This document shows, piece after piece, positions 62,745 to 64,000 of a stretch of DNA of 64,000 nt. The notes beneath the pieces were generated by a model. It saw only the letters and a list, made by a program, of their open reading frames with translations. It searched no databases and was not told where the DNA came from. Position 1 is the first letter of the stretch. Every line of letters starts with the position of its first letter. Location of the stretch: positions 1 to 64,000 of the forward strand of contig JBBRAB010000012.1 of the NCBI GenBank assembly GCA_038207155.1, given 5' to 3'. The DNA comes from FEN-1139 sp038207155 (GTDB lineage: Bacteria > Myxococcota_A > Polyangia > Polyangiales > Polyangiaceae). The position numbers were made by a program, and so were the translations under genes.

Positions 62745-64000
62745 ATGCCGACGTCGCGAGAAGTCTTCGTTGAAGGGCAAATCGTTGGGGGAACCAGCTA
62801 CCGAGTCACCGGTTTCATCGGTGCCGGGGGGATGGGCAGCGTCTACGAGGTTGAGCATATCGAGCTCGGAAAACGCTTCGTCTTGAAGGCGATCTTGCGC
62901 GATTTTCTGGGGCGCGGGGATATCGTCGCTCGCCTGCGCAATGAGTGCCGAGCTCTCGGGCGACTGGAGCACCCGAATATCGTGTCCGTGACCGACGCGG
63001 GAACGACGGACGCCGGAGTCCCATTTTTTGTCATGGAGCGGCTCCAAGGCGAGACGCTGTCCATGCGGATGAAGCGCGAACGTCGGCTTCCCAGCGACGA
63101 CGTGCTCCGTACCGGTGCGCAGCTGGTCTCAGCTCTGGGCGCGGCTCACGACATCGGCATCGTGCATCGTGACCTCAAGCCGGCCAATGTCTTTCTTCTC
63201 CATTCCGGCGCGGTAAAATTGCTGGATTTTGGGATCGCCAAGCTCGTGGACTTCTCGGGCAGCGCATTGACGGCTCACGGTGTGACGATCGGGACGCCCC
63301 GCTACATGTCGCCCGAGCAGGCCATGGGGGACCCCGTTGATGCACGGGCCGATCTCTACTCCTTGGGTCTTTTACTGTTTGAGATGCTTGCCGGGCGGCA
63401 TCCCTTCCATCGCGCCCAGTCCTCGGGAGAGATGGTGCTGGCTCAGGCGAGCTGGGCCCCTCCACGGCTGAGTCAGGGCTATGCTCTGGTGTCGTCGGAG
63501 CTCGAGCAACTCGTTTCTGGGCTGCTGAGCAAGCACCCCGAGCGGCGACCAGGGCCAGCGGACGAGATAGAACGGCTCTTGCTCAGTTTCCTCCAAATGC
63601 CCCGGGTTCGACGGGAGATCGGCCATTGTTCTGCCAACTCGGCAGCTCCTCCGGACCCCTCCGCCGGCCAGGACCCCACAGTCCAGATCAGCTCGGCCGC
63701 ATTGCTCGAGCGCGCCGGAAGCAATGCCTGGAGCATGTCATCGACGACGCTGCAGTTTGTCAGTCCGCGCGTGGTGACACGGGCGGAGCAAGACAAGGTC
63801 GTGGTCGACGAGGTAGACGCCCTTGGCCGCACCGAGCCTTGGCCGTTCATTGCTCCGCCCCAATCAGAGCTTGATACGCCGATGCCAGGGACCTGGACCT
63901 GCGACTCAGACGACTTTCTCGGGCGTGAGCTGGGGCTGGGTTTCAGCGAGACGCATACCGCCTGTCCGCTGCCGTCGTTGCCACCACCCAGCAATCCGAC
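62745..64000 (+). CDS. Ser/Thr protein kinase (3' truncated by window edge)
   Basis: Open frame of at least 418 codons, no stop before the window end. ATG preceded by AGGAG. Kinase domain about residues 18-285: IGAGGMGSVYEVEH, FVLKAILRD lysine, IVHRDLKPANVFL, KLLDFGIAKLVD and GTPRYMSPEQAMG, all canonical, so it should be active. The following region (from about 290) is Ser/Pro/Asp-rich and disordered (SSTTLQFVSPRVVTRAEQDK); any membrane segment or sensor would lie beyond the window. Third kinase gene in the window, with a different tail from the other two. Confidence 0.92.
   Translation, partial: MPTSREVFVEGQIVGGTSYRVTGFIGAGGMGSVYEVEHIELGKRFVLKAILRDFLGRGDIVARLRNECRALGRLEHPNIVSVTDAGTTDAGVPFFVMERLQGETLSMRMKRERRLPSDDVLRTGAQLVSALGAAHDIGIVHRDLKPANVFLLHSGAVKLLDFGIAKLVDFSGSALTAHGVTIGTPRYMSPEQAMGDPVDARADLYSLGLLLFEMLAGRHPFHRAQSSGEMVLAQASWAPPRLSQGYALVSSELEQLVSGLLSKHPERRPGPADEIERLLLSFLQMPRVRREIGHCSANSAAPPDPSAGQDPTVQISSAALLERAGSNAWSMSSTTLQFVSPRVVTRAEQDKVVVDEVDALGRTEPWPFIAPPQSELDTPMPGTWTCDSDDFLGRELGLGFSETHTACPLPSLPPPSNP

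Overview
The window is GC-rich chromosomal DNA with strong GC bias at third codon positions, dense gene packing and many 1-4 base start/stop overlaps. It looks like core genome of a myxobacterium-type (Myxococcota/Polyangia-like) Gram-negative bacterium. Reasons: three Hanks-type Ser/Thr kinases (one with the HRDVSPGN loop common in that group and a C-terminal DUF4388/PATAN-like region), an FHA protein, a bactofilin, an MJ0042 zinc-ribbon/GYF-like protein with a long Pro/Ala linker, Lys/Ala/Pro histone-H1-like segments, many lipoproteins, and LptD-, TolC- and LpxL-type envelope genes. The genus assignment is inference. I see no rRNA, tRNA, IS element, prophage or cas gene.

Layout. 1-4.5 kb: a SUF iron-sulphur operon, sufC(partial)-sufD-sufS-sufU-sufT-like-A-type carrier, using SufU rather than SufE. 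4.5-6.4 kb: a SulP anion transporter. 6.4-10 kb: a small membrane protein, a methyltransferase and two divergent GT4 glycosyltransferases. 10-11.6 kb: tatD overlapping a TcdA-like E1 enzyme. 11.6-14 kb: a Ser/Thr kinase and an FHA protein. 14.3-15.4 kb: pheA with an apparently decayed chorismate mutase domain. 15.5-21.2 kb: a lipoprotein, an L,D-transpeptidase, the zinc-ribbon/GYF protein, an acyltransferase and a Pro-rich unknown. 21.2-27.3 kb: gltB-gltD. 27.5-32.1 kb: envelope and secreted proteins, bactofilin, AMIN-like protein and a compact LptD. 32.2-36.4 kb: a GGDEF response regulator, an NtrC-type regulator and a TolC-like protein, closely spaced. 36.4-39.7 kb: a large protein with a degenerate Fic domain, map and a lipoprotein. 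40.5-47.2 kb: a secreted unknown with a strong terminator, a cysteine-poor NifU-like protein, then rpsP-khpA-rimM-trmD-RNA methyltransferase-lpxL-like-DUF72-GGT-like. 47.2-52.2 kb: a 36-nt repeat pair, rpmB, N-formylglutamate amidohydrolase, xerD and trpC-trpD-trpG. 52.4-56.7 kb: a membrane-anchored unknown, a CorC/HlyC protein, a FliK-C-like protein and truB. 56.8-64 kb: a Ser/Thr kinase, a GAF/degenerate-kinase/receiver hybrid, gatA-gatC and a partial Ser/Thr kinase running off the end.

Functionally this is housekeeping (Fe-S assembly, glutamate, tryptophan and phenylalanine synthesis, translation and tRNA modification, Gln-tRNA transamidation, outer-membrane biogenesis) mixed with signalling proteins. 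The less ordinary material is a set of proteins that keep a recognisable fold signature but have lost catalytic residues (Fic, histidine kinase, NifU-C, chorismate mutase, possibly gamma-glutamyltransferase), a perfect (GAC)31 tract encoding poly-aspartate, and a CRISPR-like 36/34-nt repeat geometry without cas genes. Domain calls rest on motif reading; no database search or structure prediction was run.
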